This document shows, one piece after another, positions 42,844 to 50,835 of a stretch of DNA of 64,000 nucleotides. Each line of letters opens with the position of its first letter. Within the stretch, counting starts at the first letter, position 1. The notes under the pieces are model-generated. The model had not been told where the DNA came from. It saw only the letters and a program-made list of their open reading frames with translations, and did not search any database. This stretch comes from JAUVZF01 sp964539385 (lineage in GTDB: Bacteria > Planctomycetota > Phycisphaerae > FEN-1346), in the NCBI GenBank assembly GCA_964539385.1, contig CAZIJC010000006.1, forward strand, positions 4,568 through 68,567. Direction: 5' to 3'. Position numbers and translations under genes: made by a program.

Positions 42844-43028
42844 AACAACACGCGCCCAGCAAGCTGGGCGGCTAACACGCGCGTGTTGTTCGAAGCGCCA
42901 ATTCGTGGCGCGCCATGTGTTAGCCGCCCGTACGGGCGCGTGCCATGTTAGCCGCGGGGCTTGCCCCGCGCGATTGACAACACGCGACGTGCCGTGTTAG
43001 CCGCGGGGCTTGCCCCGCGCGTGCCGTT
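42844..43028. repeat. Array of four family-A repeats downstream of the RAYT
   Basis: This fills the 318-nt gap 42811-43128. 42844-42890: reverse copy with stem CCCAGC/GCTGGG, enclosed by 12-bp inverted arms AACAACACGCGC/GCGCGTGTTGTT. 42919-42944: CCCGTACGGG stem. 42947-42972: GGGGCTTGCCCC stem. 42996-43028: the same stem, with the segment matching 42117 over 32 bases. No gene seen here. Confidence 0.9.
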
Positions 43029-43128
43029 GGAACGAAACTGGACACGCCCCGCCGCGCGCAGTAACCTCTTCGCGGTGCAGGGCGGTGGGCGAGCGGTCGC
43101 CCGTCGAGCAGCGGGGAGGACCGGGACG

Positions 43129-43830
43129 ATGAACTCGGATTTCTTGGCGCAGGACCCGTGGCGGGTCTTTCGCATCATGGCGGAGTTCGTGGACGGATTC
43201 GAGATGATGGCCCGCGTCCCGCCGGGGGTCAGCGTGTTCGGCTCCGCGCGAGCCGGGCCCGAGCACCCGTACTATCACAAGGCGCAGGAGACGGGCCGCC
43301 TCATCGCCGAGGCGGGGTTTGCGGTCATCACCGGCGCGGGACCCGGCATCATGGAAGCCGCCAACAAGGGCGCCAAGGAAGCCGGCGGCGAAAGCGTCGG
43401 ACTCAACATCCTCCTGCCCTTCGAGCAGGTGGCCAACCCGTACCTGACGAAGGTCATCAACTTCCGGTACTTCTTCGTCCGCAAAGTCATGTTCTCGAAG
43501 TACGCGACGGGGCTCATCTTCTTCCCCGGCGGGTTCGGCACGCTCGATGAATTCTTCGATACCGTCACGCTGATCCAGACCGGGAAGATCCACCGCCTGC
43601 CGGTCGCCCTGATGGGGACCGATTTCTGGAACGGGCAACTCGAGTGGATCCGCGAGACGGTCCTCGACCGGTTCGGCCACATCTCGCCGGAGGACCTGGA
43701 CCTGCTGTACCTGACAGACAACCCGGCCGAAGCCGTTCGACACATCTGCGAGAACCTCAGCCCCCGCGACCGCCGGGGCTGGCCCGAGTTCGCAAAATGG
43801 GACACGCCCGAAGGCAAAGTCATGCCGTAG
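43129..43830 (+). CDS. LOG family protein (TIGR00730, nucleotide 5'-monophosphate phosphoribohydrolase)
   Basis: 233 aa after GGGGAGGA. Rossmann-type fold with VSVFGSARAGPEHPYY, VITGAGPGIMEAANKGA and the family signature PGGFGTLDE (133-141). LOG proteins release a base from nucleoside monophosphates such as cytokinin ribotides or AMP; in bacteria the physiological substrate is often unclear. The first 30 residues carry an added helix. Confidence 0.88.
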   Translation: MNSDFLAQDPWRVFRIMAEFVDGFEMMARVPPGVSVFGSARAGPEHPYYHKAQETGRLIAEAGFAVITGAGPGIMEAANKGAKEAGGESVGLNILLPFEQVANPYLTKVINFRYFFVRKVMFSKYATGLIFFPGGFGTLDEFFDTVTLIQTGKIHRLPVALMGTDFWNGQLEWIRETVLDRFGHISPEDLDLLYLTDNPAEAVRHICENLSPRDRRGWPEFAKWDTPEGKVMP

Positions 43831-43857
43831 AACGTCCGGCCGCTCGCCGCGAAGGTC

Positions 43858-43885
43858 TTGACCCACCGCCCACCGCCGGTACGAT
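43858..43885 (+). promoter_or_regulatory. Candidate argB promoter
   Basis: -35 TTGACC, 16-nt spacer, -10 TACGAT, 29 nt before the argB ATG. Confidence 0.45.
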
Positions 43886-43914
43886 GAACGCAGCATCCTG
43901 GTCGGGGCAGCGTC

Positions 43915-44787
43915 ATGGACCACCAACAGCAGGCCATTGCGAAGGCGGCCGTGCTCATCGAGGCGCTGCCGTACATCCGACGGTTCCGCGGCACCGTTGC
44001 GGTCGTCAAACTTGGCGGCTCCTTCATGGACGTGCCGCAGGACCTGGAGGCCGTCTGCGCCGACATCGCCTTCATGCGGGCCGTCGGCATCCATCCGGTC
44101 ATCGTGCACGGCGGCGGCAAGGCCATCTCGCGGGCGATGGAGCAGGCGGGCCTCGCGCCGCGATGGATCGACGGACTCCGCTTCACCGGGCCCGAGGAAC
44201 TCCGGATCGTCGAGGACGTCCTTGCCAGCGACGTCAACCGCCAGATCGTGCGCCTTCTGCAAGAGGCCGGCGCCAGGGCCGAGGCTCTCACCACCAAGGG
44301 ACGCTGCCCCCTGAAGGCCGAACCGATGACCAGCGCCTCCGGCCGCGACCTCGGCCTCGTCGGCAAGGTGACCCAGGTCGATTCGCTCCTTCTTCGCGGC
44401 CTGTGCGACGTGGGTACCGTTCCGGTATGCGCCCCGCTTGCCCTGGGCCCGGCGGGCGAGAAACTCAACTGCAACGCCGACGAGGCGGCCGGCGCCGTCG
44501 CCCGTGCTCTGGCGGCCGAAAAACTCGTCAACGTCTCCGACACACACGGGATCCGCGCTTCGGCCGACGACGAAGGGAGCCTCCTTTCGCACCTCTCGGA
44601 GGCCGACGCCGAGCGGCTGCTCTCTGACGGCGTCATCACCGGCGGCATGATCCCGAAGGTCCGGACGCTGCTCGAAGCGCTCAAAGGCGGCGTCAAGAAG
44701 TGCCACGTCGTCTCCGGCCGCGTCCCCCACTCGCTCCTCCTTGAAATCTACACCGACCGCGGCGTCGGCACCGAGATCGTGCCGTAA
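43915..44787 (+). CDS. argB: Acetylglutamate kinase
   Basis: 290 aa, amino acid kinase fold. Phosphate-binding AVVKLGGSFM; HPVIVHGGGKAISRAM for the acetylglutamate site; LNCNADEAAGAVA; VSDTHGIRASADD; ITGGMIPKVRTLLEAL. It phosphorylates N-acetylglutamate in arginine synthesis. The VGKVTQVDS region is normal. No other arginine gene is adjacent. The ribosome site is weak (GGGGCAG). Confidence 0.93.
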   Translation: MDHQQQAIAKAAVLIEALPYIRRFRGTVAVVKLGGSFMDVPQDLEAVCADIAFMRAVGIHPVIVHGGGKAISRAMEQAGLAPRWIDGLRFTGPEELRIVEDVLASDVNRQIVRLLQEAGARAEALTTKGRCPLKAEPMTSASGRDLGLVGKVTQVDSLLLRGLCDVGTVPVCAPLALGPAGEKLNCNADEAAGAVARALAAEKLVNVSDTHGIRASADDEGSLLSHLSEADAERLLSDGVITGGMIPKVRTLLEALKGGVKKCHVVSGRVPHSLLLEIYTDRGVGTEIVP

Positions 44788-44853
44788 GCCATTCCGGAAC
44801 AGAGCCGCGACCGCGAGGGAGCGGGCCGTTCCGCGGCGCAGCAGGGCGTTCGC

Positions 44854-45117
44854 ATGTTTATCCCTATAATCTTCGGCGTCAGCGACAAGCGCCACCCGCT
44901 GGCCCATGGCGTGCGGCACGGGTGCCCGTTGTGCGCCATGGAAACGCCGCATCACCTCGTCGAGGTCCGCCGCCAACTGTCCCTCTTTTTCATCCCCGTC
45001 TGGCGCTGGAACAAGCGGCCGATCCTCGTCTGCAACGTGTGCGGGAACACGGAACCGATCTCGCCGGAAGAGGCCGAGGAGATCCGCCGCAGGAGACCGG
45101 ACCACCCGAATACGTAG
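44854..45117 (+). CDS. Small zinc-ribbon protein
   Basis: 87 aa. Two cysteine pairs, CPLC (25-28) and CNVC (60-63), separated by a basic aromatic stretch (LSLFFIPVWRWNKRP), as in the zinc_ribbon_15 type. Function unknown. It sits 35 nt before a membrane-protein gene and is probably co-transcribed with it. Confidence 0.65.
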   Translation: MFIPIIFGVSDKRHPLAHGVRHGCPLCAMETPHHLVEVRRQLSLFFIPVWRWNKRPILVCNVCGNTEPISPEEAEEIRRRRPDHPNT

Positions 45118-45152
45118 ACCATCTGCGGCGTAGTGATGATGCGGAGGGAACA

Positions 45153-46097
45153 ATGACTTCGGAGAAGGAACCGTTTCAACTTGAACCGCAGGACGAGATT
45201 GCCGCCGAGCCGGTAGGCACGCGCCCGCCGGGCGAGGGGCGCGCCGGTGCGGGCGCGCTGCTTACGGCGGGGCTGCGCTTGCTCCGCCTGCACGGGCTGC
45301 GGGCGTTTGGCTTCGCGCTCCTTGTGGCCTTTACCTCAGCGGGTGTGTTGGAGGTCCTCCAGTGGATGGCGTTGGCCGTACTGGCAGTGATGGAAGAGAC
45401 ACCCCTGTGGTGGCTGTTCTACGACGTCTCCCTCTTGGTCTTGTTGGTGGCCGTGACCGCACTTCGTGTAGGGTACGCTTGCATGATGTTGAGGTTGCTG
45501 CAGGGTCAAAAGGCGGGGGTGGTAGGGTTGTTCGCTGCGTATAGAAGTGGCCGTCTGTGGTTCACGGTGACAGCTGCAGGTGGTGTGGCATTCCTCGGGC
45601 CGACGCTCTTTCGGCAAGTCTGGCAACATGTGCCGTGGCAGCACGTCGCTCCCGCCCTCGACCCGGAGGCGCCCATCGCCCAGTTGATCGAGCAGATTCA
45701 GCGCATCGCATGGCTGCGTCATGAACTCCTTACAGTGGTCTCCATTCTCGTGTTCGTCCCCGTCGCGTGGGCCGGGCTGATGGCGATCGTCTCCCGGCAG
45801 TCTTGGTGGGAGGCGCTTGCCCGCAGCGCCCGCCTCGCCTTCGCCCACTGGCGCCTGGCGCTGGCCTTCGTCGTCGTCGTGGTTGCGTGTACCTTCCTGC
45901 CTTACCTGGCTTCGCCATTCGCATGGGGGATTCGTGACTTGTCCGGTTCGAGCGGAATTGTGATGAGTTGGCTCTTCATTCTTGCCTCAGTAGTCCTCGG
46001 TGCGTTCTGGCTCCTGTTCGAGTCGGTTGCCCTTGTCGTAGTGTATCGCGAGATGGTCTGGCGCGAGCGGCTGGCGGCGGAGTGTAACGCGCCATAG
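45153..46097 (+). CDS. Multi-pass membrane protein of unknown function
   Basis: 314 aa after GGAGGG. Residues 1-45 are hydrophilic. About five or six transmembrane helices follow (about 52-75, 85-115, 130-150, 190-215, 230-255, 270-295). A loop at 155-185 holds WQHVPWQHVAP. The layout resembles YciC/DUF4013-like membrane proteins. GC content falls in the middle (45330-45620), where codon use is less biased than in neighbours. Confidence 0.65.
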   Translation: MTSEKEPFQLEPQDEIAAEPVGTRPPGEGRAGAGALLTAGLRLLRLHGLRAFGFALLVAFTSAGVLEVLQWMALAVLAVMEETPLWWLFYDVSLLVLLVAVTALRVGYACMMLRLLQGQKAGVVGLFAAYRSGRLWFTVTAAGGVAFLGPTLFRQVWQHVPWQHVAPALDPEAPIAQLIEQIQRIAWLRHELLTVVSILVFVPVAWAGLMAIVSRQSWWEALARSARLAFAHWRLALAFVVVVVACTFLPYLASPFAWGIRDLSGSSGIVMSWLFILASVVLGAFWLLFESVALVVVYREMVWRERLAAECNAP

Positions 46098-46180
46098 GTT
46101 GGTCTGGTGGCGCGGTCGGACGAAGCGTCAGCCGGTGATGCACGGGAGGCTGACCCCGTTCCTCCCCTCCCCCCTCTTCC

Positions 46181-46465
46181 CCCAATGGTTTACCATTGGC
46201 AAGGCCCAGTTGTGAAAGACTTCACAAGCGGGGCTTCCAACCCCAAGGGGTTGGGAAGTGGTGGGGGCCGACCGCGGGGCCGAAGCAGCGCGCCTCGTGT
46301 GCCACCACGCAGCACGCCGAGCACGTGCCAGGGTTGCGGTGCACCACAGCCCGACGCCAGCCCTTCCGCTCCCCTTTTCCCGTCCCAATGGTCTACCATT
46401 GGCAAGCCCGTACCGTGAAAGATTTCATAAGCCTGCCTTCCAACCTCAAGGGGTTGGGGGGGTGG
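46181..46465. repeat. Pair of about 80-nt direct repeats, each with three hairpins
   Basis: This is the main content of the 565-nt gap 46098-46662. Copy 1 at 46181-46263, copy 2 at 46384-46465. Each holds, in order, CCAATGGTxTACCATTGG, a (G)TGAAAGAxTTCA hairpin, and CCAACCxCAAGGGGTTGG. A polypyrimidine tract precedes each. The 120 nt between are GC-rich without a gene. Nothing else is recognised up to purN. Confidence 0.85.
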
Positions 46466-46662
46466 TGAGGGTTGGGGAAATGAGGGGCGTGTTGCTGGCG
46501 GAGGTGGGCCTCTACCTCGAGCCGAGGAGAGAGGCGCGGGGTGCCATGCTTTCGCTGGCGAAAGCCTGTGCGAACGCGAGGCACACGTGTTGGCGGCGCC
46601 GCTTGATTCCCGTCTCGAAAAGCCGTACCCTCGTGGCCGTCACGATCCGAGAAAGGGCGGCC

Positions 46663-47307
46663 ATGCCAACACCCCTCAGACTCGGCGTCCTGCTCTCCGG
46701 CGGCGGCCGGACGCTCGAGAACATCCTGGCCGAGATCGACGGCGGACTCCTGGCCAATCTGGCCGAGGTCACCCTCGTCATCGCCTCGCGGCCGGGGATT
46801 CGCGGCATCGAGGTCGGCCGGAAGGCGGGCGTGCCCGTCCACCTGGTTCGCCGCAAGGAGTTCGAGAACGTTGGGGCGTATTCGCAGGCGATGGTCAAGA
46901 TTCTCGACGAGGCCGAGGTCGACCTCGTGTGCCTGGCCGGATTCCTCTCGTACTGGATCCTGCCCGACCGCTATCTCGGCCGCGTGATGAACATCCACCC
47001 GGCCCTTTTGCCGTCGTTCGGCGGCACGGGGATGTACGGCCATCACGTGCACGAGGCGGTGCTGGCGCGGGGCGGCAAGGTCTCGGGCTGCACGGTCCAT
47101 TTCGTGAACAACGAGTACGACGCGGGGCCCATCATCCTGCAGCGGGCGGTGCCGGCCTTCGCCGAAGACACGCCCGACACGCTGGCCGCCCGCGTTTTCC
47201 GCGAGGAATGCATCGCGTACCCGGAGGCGATCCGCCTCTTTGCCGAGGGGCGGCTGCGAATCGACGGCCAGGTCGTTCACGTCGAGGACCCGAACCATCA
47301 GCCGTAG
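46663..47307 (+). CDS. purN: Phosphoribosylglycinamide formyltransferase
   Basis: 214 aa after AAAGGG. Formyltransferase fold: LGVLLSGGGRTLENIL (phosphate loop), LVCLAGFLSYWI, MNIHPALLPSFGGTGMYG (catalytic Asn-His), CTVHFVNNEYDAGPII (catalytic Asp). It uses 10-formyl-tetrahydrofolate to formylate GAR in purine synthesis. The following pabB-pabC genes make the folate precursor, so folate and its use are grouped. Confidence 0.92.
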   Translation: MPTPLRLGVLLSGGGRTLENILAEIDGGLLANLAEVTLVIASRPGIRGIEVGRKAGVPVHLVRRKEFENVGAYSQAMVKILDEAEVDLVCLAGFLSYWILPDRYLGRVMNIHPALLPSFGGTGMYGHHVHEAVLARGGKVSGCTVHFVNNEYDAGPIILQRAVPAFAEDTPDTLAARVFREECIAYPEAIRLFAEGRLRIDGQVVHVEDPNHQP

Positions 47308-47355
47308 GGTGGGTGCTTTGCATCCACGCGGCATATCACGGGAGTCGATCCGCCC

Positions 47356-48843
47356 ATGAGCCGCACCGGCGCCTTGCACGGTTTCGCGATTCGCTCTGCG
47401 GTGTGTCCGGTCCCGTGGCCGGCCGACGTGGAGGCGGTGTTCGCGCCCCTGGCCGACCGTCGCAACCCCGTGTGGCTCGACAGCGCTGCCGGGCCGCCGC
47501 ACTTGGCGCGGTGGAGCGTCCTGGCGGCCGAGCCGTCGGCGGTCCTGGTGCATCAGGGCGACGTGACACGACTGCTGGAGCCGGGCGGCCGCGTCCGGAT
47601 GGAGGTGGCGCACGACCCGTTCGCGGCGCTTCGCGACGCGCTGGCGGCGGTGCGGATCGAGGCGGCAGGCGCGGCAGGCACGCTGCCGTTCGGACCCGGC
47701 CTCTACGGCTACTTCGCCTACGACTTAGGGTTCTACGTGGAGCCGACGTCGGGTCTTTCGCCCCGCCGCGACATCGCCCTGCCGGACCTGTGGCTGGGGC
47801 TGTACGAGACGGTCCTGGTGCTCGATCACCGGGACGAGCAGGCGTATCTCGTGGGCGCCGACGGGCCGCCGGCCAAGGCGCTGCGCCGCGCGCTTCACGT
47901 TAGCCGCGGGACTTGCCCCGCGCGCGACACCCGGCCCAAAGTGCGCGACGCCGGGGCCCTGCACTGTAACTTCAGCCGTGACGGCTACTTACGTGCCGTA
48001 GCCCGTGCCCGCGACTATATCGCCGCCGGCGACATCTTTCAGGTAAACCTGAGCCGCCGGTTCACCGTGGCGCGCGAGCCGCGCACCGACCGGCCGGGGC
48101 ACGCCTACCAGCGGCCGAGCGACCTGTACCTTCGGCTGCGGCGATACAATCCCGCGCCGTATGCGGCCTACGTCGGCCTCGGACAGGGGCGGGCGGTCCT
48201 GTCGAGCAGCCCGGAACTGTTCCTCGACCTGGCGGGCGGGCGGGTCGTCACGCGGCCGATCAAGGGCACCAGGCCGCGGCAACCGGAGGGCGACACCGGC
48301 GCGACGGCGTTCAACCGCCGCATGGCCGACGCCCTTCTCGCCGCCGAAAAGGACAAGGCCGAACTCGTCATGATCGTCGACCTGGAGCGAAACGACATCG
48401 GCCGCGTCTGCTCCTACGGCACCGTCCGCGTGACCGACCCGCGCGCCCTGGAGGCCTACGCCGCCGTCTTTCACACCGTCGCGACGGTCGAGGGCCGCTT
48501 GCACCCGGGCCGCGACGTGACCGACCTCGTGAAGGCGACCTTCCCCGGCGGCTCGATCACCGGCGCGCCGAAGGTGCGGGCGATGCAGATCATCGCCCAA
48601 CTCGAACCCACACGACGCAGCGTCTATACGGGCGCCATCGGGTATGTGGCCCCGCCGACCGACGACGAGCCGGCCGGACGCTGTGCACTGAACATCGTCA
48701 TCCGGACGCTCCTTACGGCCGGGCCGAAGGTGCACCTTCAGGTGGGCGGCGGGGTGGTCGCCGACTCGGAGCCCGAGGCCGAGTTCGACGAGACCAACGA
48801 CAAGGCCCGCGCGCTTCTCGCAGCCCTCGGGCTGACGGCGTAA
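47356..48843 (+). CDS. pabB: Aminodeoxychorismate synthase component I (PabB)
   Basis: 495 aa, chorismate-binding enzyme. GLYGYFAYDLGFYVE in the N-terminal part; then YLRAVARARDYIAAGDIFQVNLSRRF, AVLSSSPELFL, RPIKGTRPR, VDLERNDIGRVC and FPGGSITGAPKVRAM. Anthranilate synthase TrpE is the alternative, but the pabC-like gene 19 nt downstream favours PabB. Residues about 182-190 (HVSRGTCPAR) lie in the linker between the two halves and are encoded by a family-A palindromic repeat read in frame. Confidence 0.88.
   Translation: MSRTGALHGFAIRSAVCPVPWPADVEAVFAPLADRRNPVWLDSAAGPPHLARWSVLAAEPSAVLVHQGDVTRLLEPGGRVRMEVAHDPFAALRDALAAVRIEAAGAAGTLPFGPGLYGYFAYDLGFYVEPTSGLSPRRDIALPDLWLGLYETVLVLDHRDEQAYLVGADGPPAKALRRALHVSRGTCPARDTRPKVRDAGALHCNFSRDGYLRAVARARDYIAAGDIFQVNLSRRFTVAREPRTDRPGHAYQRPSDLYLRLRRYNPAPYAAYVGLGQGRAVLSSSPELFLDLAGGRVVTRPIKGTRPRQPEGDTGATAFNRRMADALLAAEKDKAELVMIVDLERNDIGRVCSYGTVRVTDPRALEAYAAVFHTVATVEGRLHPGRDVTDLVKATFPGGSITGAPKVRAMQIIAQLEPTRRSVYTGAIGYVAPPTDDEPAGRCALNIVIRTLLTAGPKVHLQVGGGVVADSEPEAEFDETNDKARALLAALGLTA
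47899..47924 (+). repeat. Family-A repeat inside pabB coding sequence
   Basis: GTTAGCCGC, GGGACTTGCCCC, GCGCG. The frame is kept and no stop is introduced because GTTAGC is read as xGT-TAG-C shifted (C ACG TTA GCC would stop only in another frame). One stem pair is now A-C, so the hairpin is weaker than in intergenic copies. Confidence 0.85.
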
Positions 48844-48862
48844 CGGGAAAGGCCAAGGCGAA

Positions 48863-49750
48863 ATGCCCGACACACGAGTGATGTACGTTGCCGGCGACTA
48901 CGTCCCGATGGCCGAGGCCCGCGTCTCGGCGCTTGACGCAGGCCTCTTGCTGGGGGCGGGCCTGTTCGAAACGCTCAGGACCTACGCCGGGGCGCCGTTC
49001 CGGCTTGGGGCGCACCTCGGGCGCCTGCGCGAAAGCGGCAATGTCCTGCGGATCTTCGTCCGGGAGACCGACGGCGAGATAGCCGGGATCATCGACCACC
49101 TCGTCGAGGCGAATCCCGGTCTATCGGCCGAGGCGCGGCTGCGGATCACGGCCACACGCGGCGCGCTCGAGGCCGGCCTCCAGGACGATGAGGCGCCGCC
49201 CGCCACGCTACTCGTTACGGCCGGGCCGATGACGCCGTATCCGGCGGAGTTCTACGAGACCGGCGCGACGGTCGTCGTCTCCGACATCCGCGTCAACGAG
49301 TCCGACCCGACCACGTACCACAAGACGACCGGCTACATGGCGAACCTGCTGGCGCTGCGCGACGCCCACCGCGCGCGGGCGGCCGAGGCCTTCCGGTTCA
49401 ACACGAAGAATCGCCTGGCAGAGGGCGCCATCTCGAACGTCTTTCTCGTCCGCAACGGCCGCCTGCTGACGCCGCCCGTGGAGGACGGCCTCTTGCCGGG
49501 CATCACGCGGGCGGCCGTTCTGGAACTCGCGGCCGAGGTGGATGTGCCGGCCGAGCAGCGGACCCTGACGGTCCACGACCTCATGGAAGCCGACGAGGTG
49601 TTCCTCACGAACTCGATCATGGAGGTCATGCCGGTCGTCCGCGTCGAGGCCCGCGAGATCGGCGGCGGCAAGCCCGGCCCCGTCACGCAAGCGCTCGCCG
49701 GCGCCTACCGCGCCCTGGTGGCCCGCGAGACGGGTGCTTCCCGGCCGTAA
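48863..49750 (+). CDS. Aminotransferase class IV, probable 4-amino-4-deoxychorismate lyase (PabC)
   Basis: 295 aa. PLP fold type IV: VSALDAGLLLGAGLFETLRTY, the lysine region TTYHKTTGYMANLLA, ARAAEAFRFNTKNRLAEGAISNVFLV, and GLLPGITRAAVLELA. With PabB it would complete p-aminobenzoate synthesis. Branched-chain aminotransferase or D-amino acid transaminase are alternatives within the fold; context decides. Starts 19 nt after pabB. Confidence 0.83.
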   Translation: MPDTRVMYVAGDYVPMAEARVSALDAGLLLGAGLFETLRTYAGAPFRLGAHLGRLRESGNVLRIFVRETDGEIAGIIDHLVEANPGLSAEARLRITATRGALEAGLQDDEAPPATLLVTAGPMTPYPAEFYETGATVVVSDIRVNESDPTTYHKTTGYMANLLALRDAHRARAAEAFRFNTKNRLAEGAISNVFLVRNGRLLTPPVEDGLLPGITRAAVLELAAEVDVPAEQRTLTVHDLMEADEVFLTNSIMEVMPVVRVEAREIGGGKPGPVTQALAGAYRALVARETGASRP

Positions 49751-49753
49751 GGC

Positions 49754-49818
49754 AAGTTTTCGGGCGAAAACTTTACTTGGTGGGGCGTGCCCGCGCGTAA
49801 GTAAAGCCGGCTTTACTT
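49754..49818. terminator. Hairpins between convergent genes
   Basis: 49754-49773 is AAGTTTTCG-GG-CGAAAACTT and 49799-49818 is the perfect palindrome AAGTAAAGCC-GGCTTTACTT. Both lie between the pabC-like gene and the minus-strand lipoprotein, whose stop falls in the second. Likely bidirectional termination, though U-runs are short. Confidence 0.45.
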
Positions 49819-50703
49819 GCCGGCTTTGCCCGCTCCCGGCCTGGGCTTGGGCGGCGGCAGGAACGGGACCTTGCCGCTTTCGGGCACCTTGCCGGGCACG
49901 GCCCGCTGGGCCGTCAGGATGATGGTCTCCTGCCACGTGTCGGGGCCGTGGCGCTGGAAGAAGCCGGCGCCGCCGAAACTGATGCCGGGCCCGGCCGCCG
50001 GCGACGTCGGGCCGATCACGAGCAGCCGCCCGGGCGGCAGCCGCACCTCCGCCGCCAGGTCGGACAGCGCGCACGTGCTCCGACCCATCCGCTGGGCGTG
50101 CCCCTGCTCGGTCCGGACCCACCGCATCCGCTCCTTGCCGTGCAGCACCTCCGGCACGAGGGCGATGCGGACGGCGGCGGGGTCGGACGGGTCGTGACGG
50201 CAGACGGCGCGGAGCCGGGTGGTGGCCTCGTCGAAGTGGCGGCCCACGAGGCGGCCGGCCGCGTCGGTCCACACGAGGTCGATGGTTTCGCGCTCCTGCC
50301 CGAGGGCGATCGCGAAGTCCAGGTTCTCGGGAATCACCAAGCCGTGGACCTTGGCGGTGCGGTCGGGCGTCTCGGCCAGCAACTCGTTCAGGCGCTCGGC
50401 CGCCAGGTTGGCGCCGTCGCCGAGGCGCATCTCGTTGGCTTCCCAGAGGGCCTGTTTCTCATGCGGCACGTTGGTCGTGCCGAGAAGGCGCCACACGTCC
50501 TCGATCGGCGCGTCGGGGCGGAGCCGGTGCTGGAGAAAGACGGTCCGGACCTGGTACATCGTCCTGGGGGTGGCGCCGCCCTTCGGCATCATCGGCTTGA
50601 GGTTGATGGGGCCGGACCTGCCGCCGGACTGTCCCCCGCAGCCGGCCAGGGCGGCGGCCATGCCCGCCAGCAGACAGGTCGCGATGACGGCCCCGAAACG
50701 CAT
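49813..50703 (-). CDS. Lipoprotein of unknown function
   Basis: 296 aa from MRFGAV. Signal peptide with lipobox LAGC (about C21) followed by a Gly/Ser linker. The middle has AETPDRTAKVHGLVIPENLDF and WTDAAGRLVGRHFDE, and the C-terminus is proline-rich. No family recognised. A TTG in frame at 50739 lies inside the promoter -35, so the ATG at 50703 is the start. The promoter position predicts a leaderless mRNA. Confidence 0.7.
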   Translation of the reverse strand: MRFGAVIATCLLAGMAAALAGCGGQSGGRSGPINLKPMMPKGGATPRTMYQVRTVFLQHRLRPDAPIEDVWRLLGTTNVPHEKQALWEANEMRLGDGANLAAERLNELLAETPDRTAKVHGLVIPENLDFAIALGQERETIDLVWTDAAGRLVGRHFDEATTRLRAVCRHDPSDPAAVRIALVPEVLHGKERMRWVRTEQGHAQRMGRSTCALSDLAAEVRLPPGRLLVIGPTSPAAGPGISFGGAGFFQRHGPDTWQETIILTAQRAVPGKVPESGKVPFLPPPKPRPGAGKAGK

Positions 50704-50710
50704 CGGCCGC

Positions 50711-50739
50711 AGTATAGGGGCGGCGGGCGCCGAAGTCAA
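50711..50739 (-). promoter_or_regulatory. Promoter giving a leaderless transcript
   Basis: Minus strand: -35 TTGACT, 17-nt spacer, -10 TATACT, then seven bases and the ATG. Transcription would begin at or next to the start codon, and no ribosome site is present. Confidence 0.55.
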
Positions 50740-50753
50740 CGCGCGGCGCGCCC

Positions 50754-50834
50754 GTTAGCCGCGGGGCTTGCCCCGCGCGGCGGCCCCGTTAGCCGCGCGG
50801 GGCGCCCGTTAGCCGCAGGGTTTGCCCCGCGCGG
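50754..50834 (+). repeat. Three family-A repeats, two degenerate
   Basis: 50754-50780 is a full copy (GGGGCTTGCCCC stem). 50788-50802 is truncated after GTTAGCCGCGCGGGG. 50808-50834 has AGGGTTTGCCCC, with mismatched stem. The last ends two bases before the TPR gene stop. Confidence 0.85.
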
Positions 50835-50835
50835 C

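Noticed and set aside
42844..43028. CRISPR array
   Set aside because: Repeats are irregularly spaced, lie in both orientations, differ in stem sequence and have no uniform spacers; no cas gene is nearby.
46128..46468. Small genes in the purN upstream region
   Set aside because: Every candidate frame is read straight through the hairpin repeats, and frames exist on both strands; the repeats explain them.
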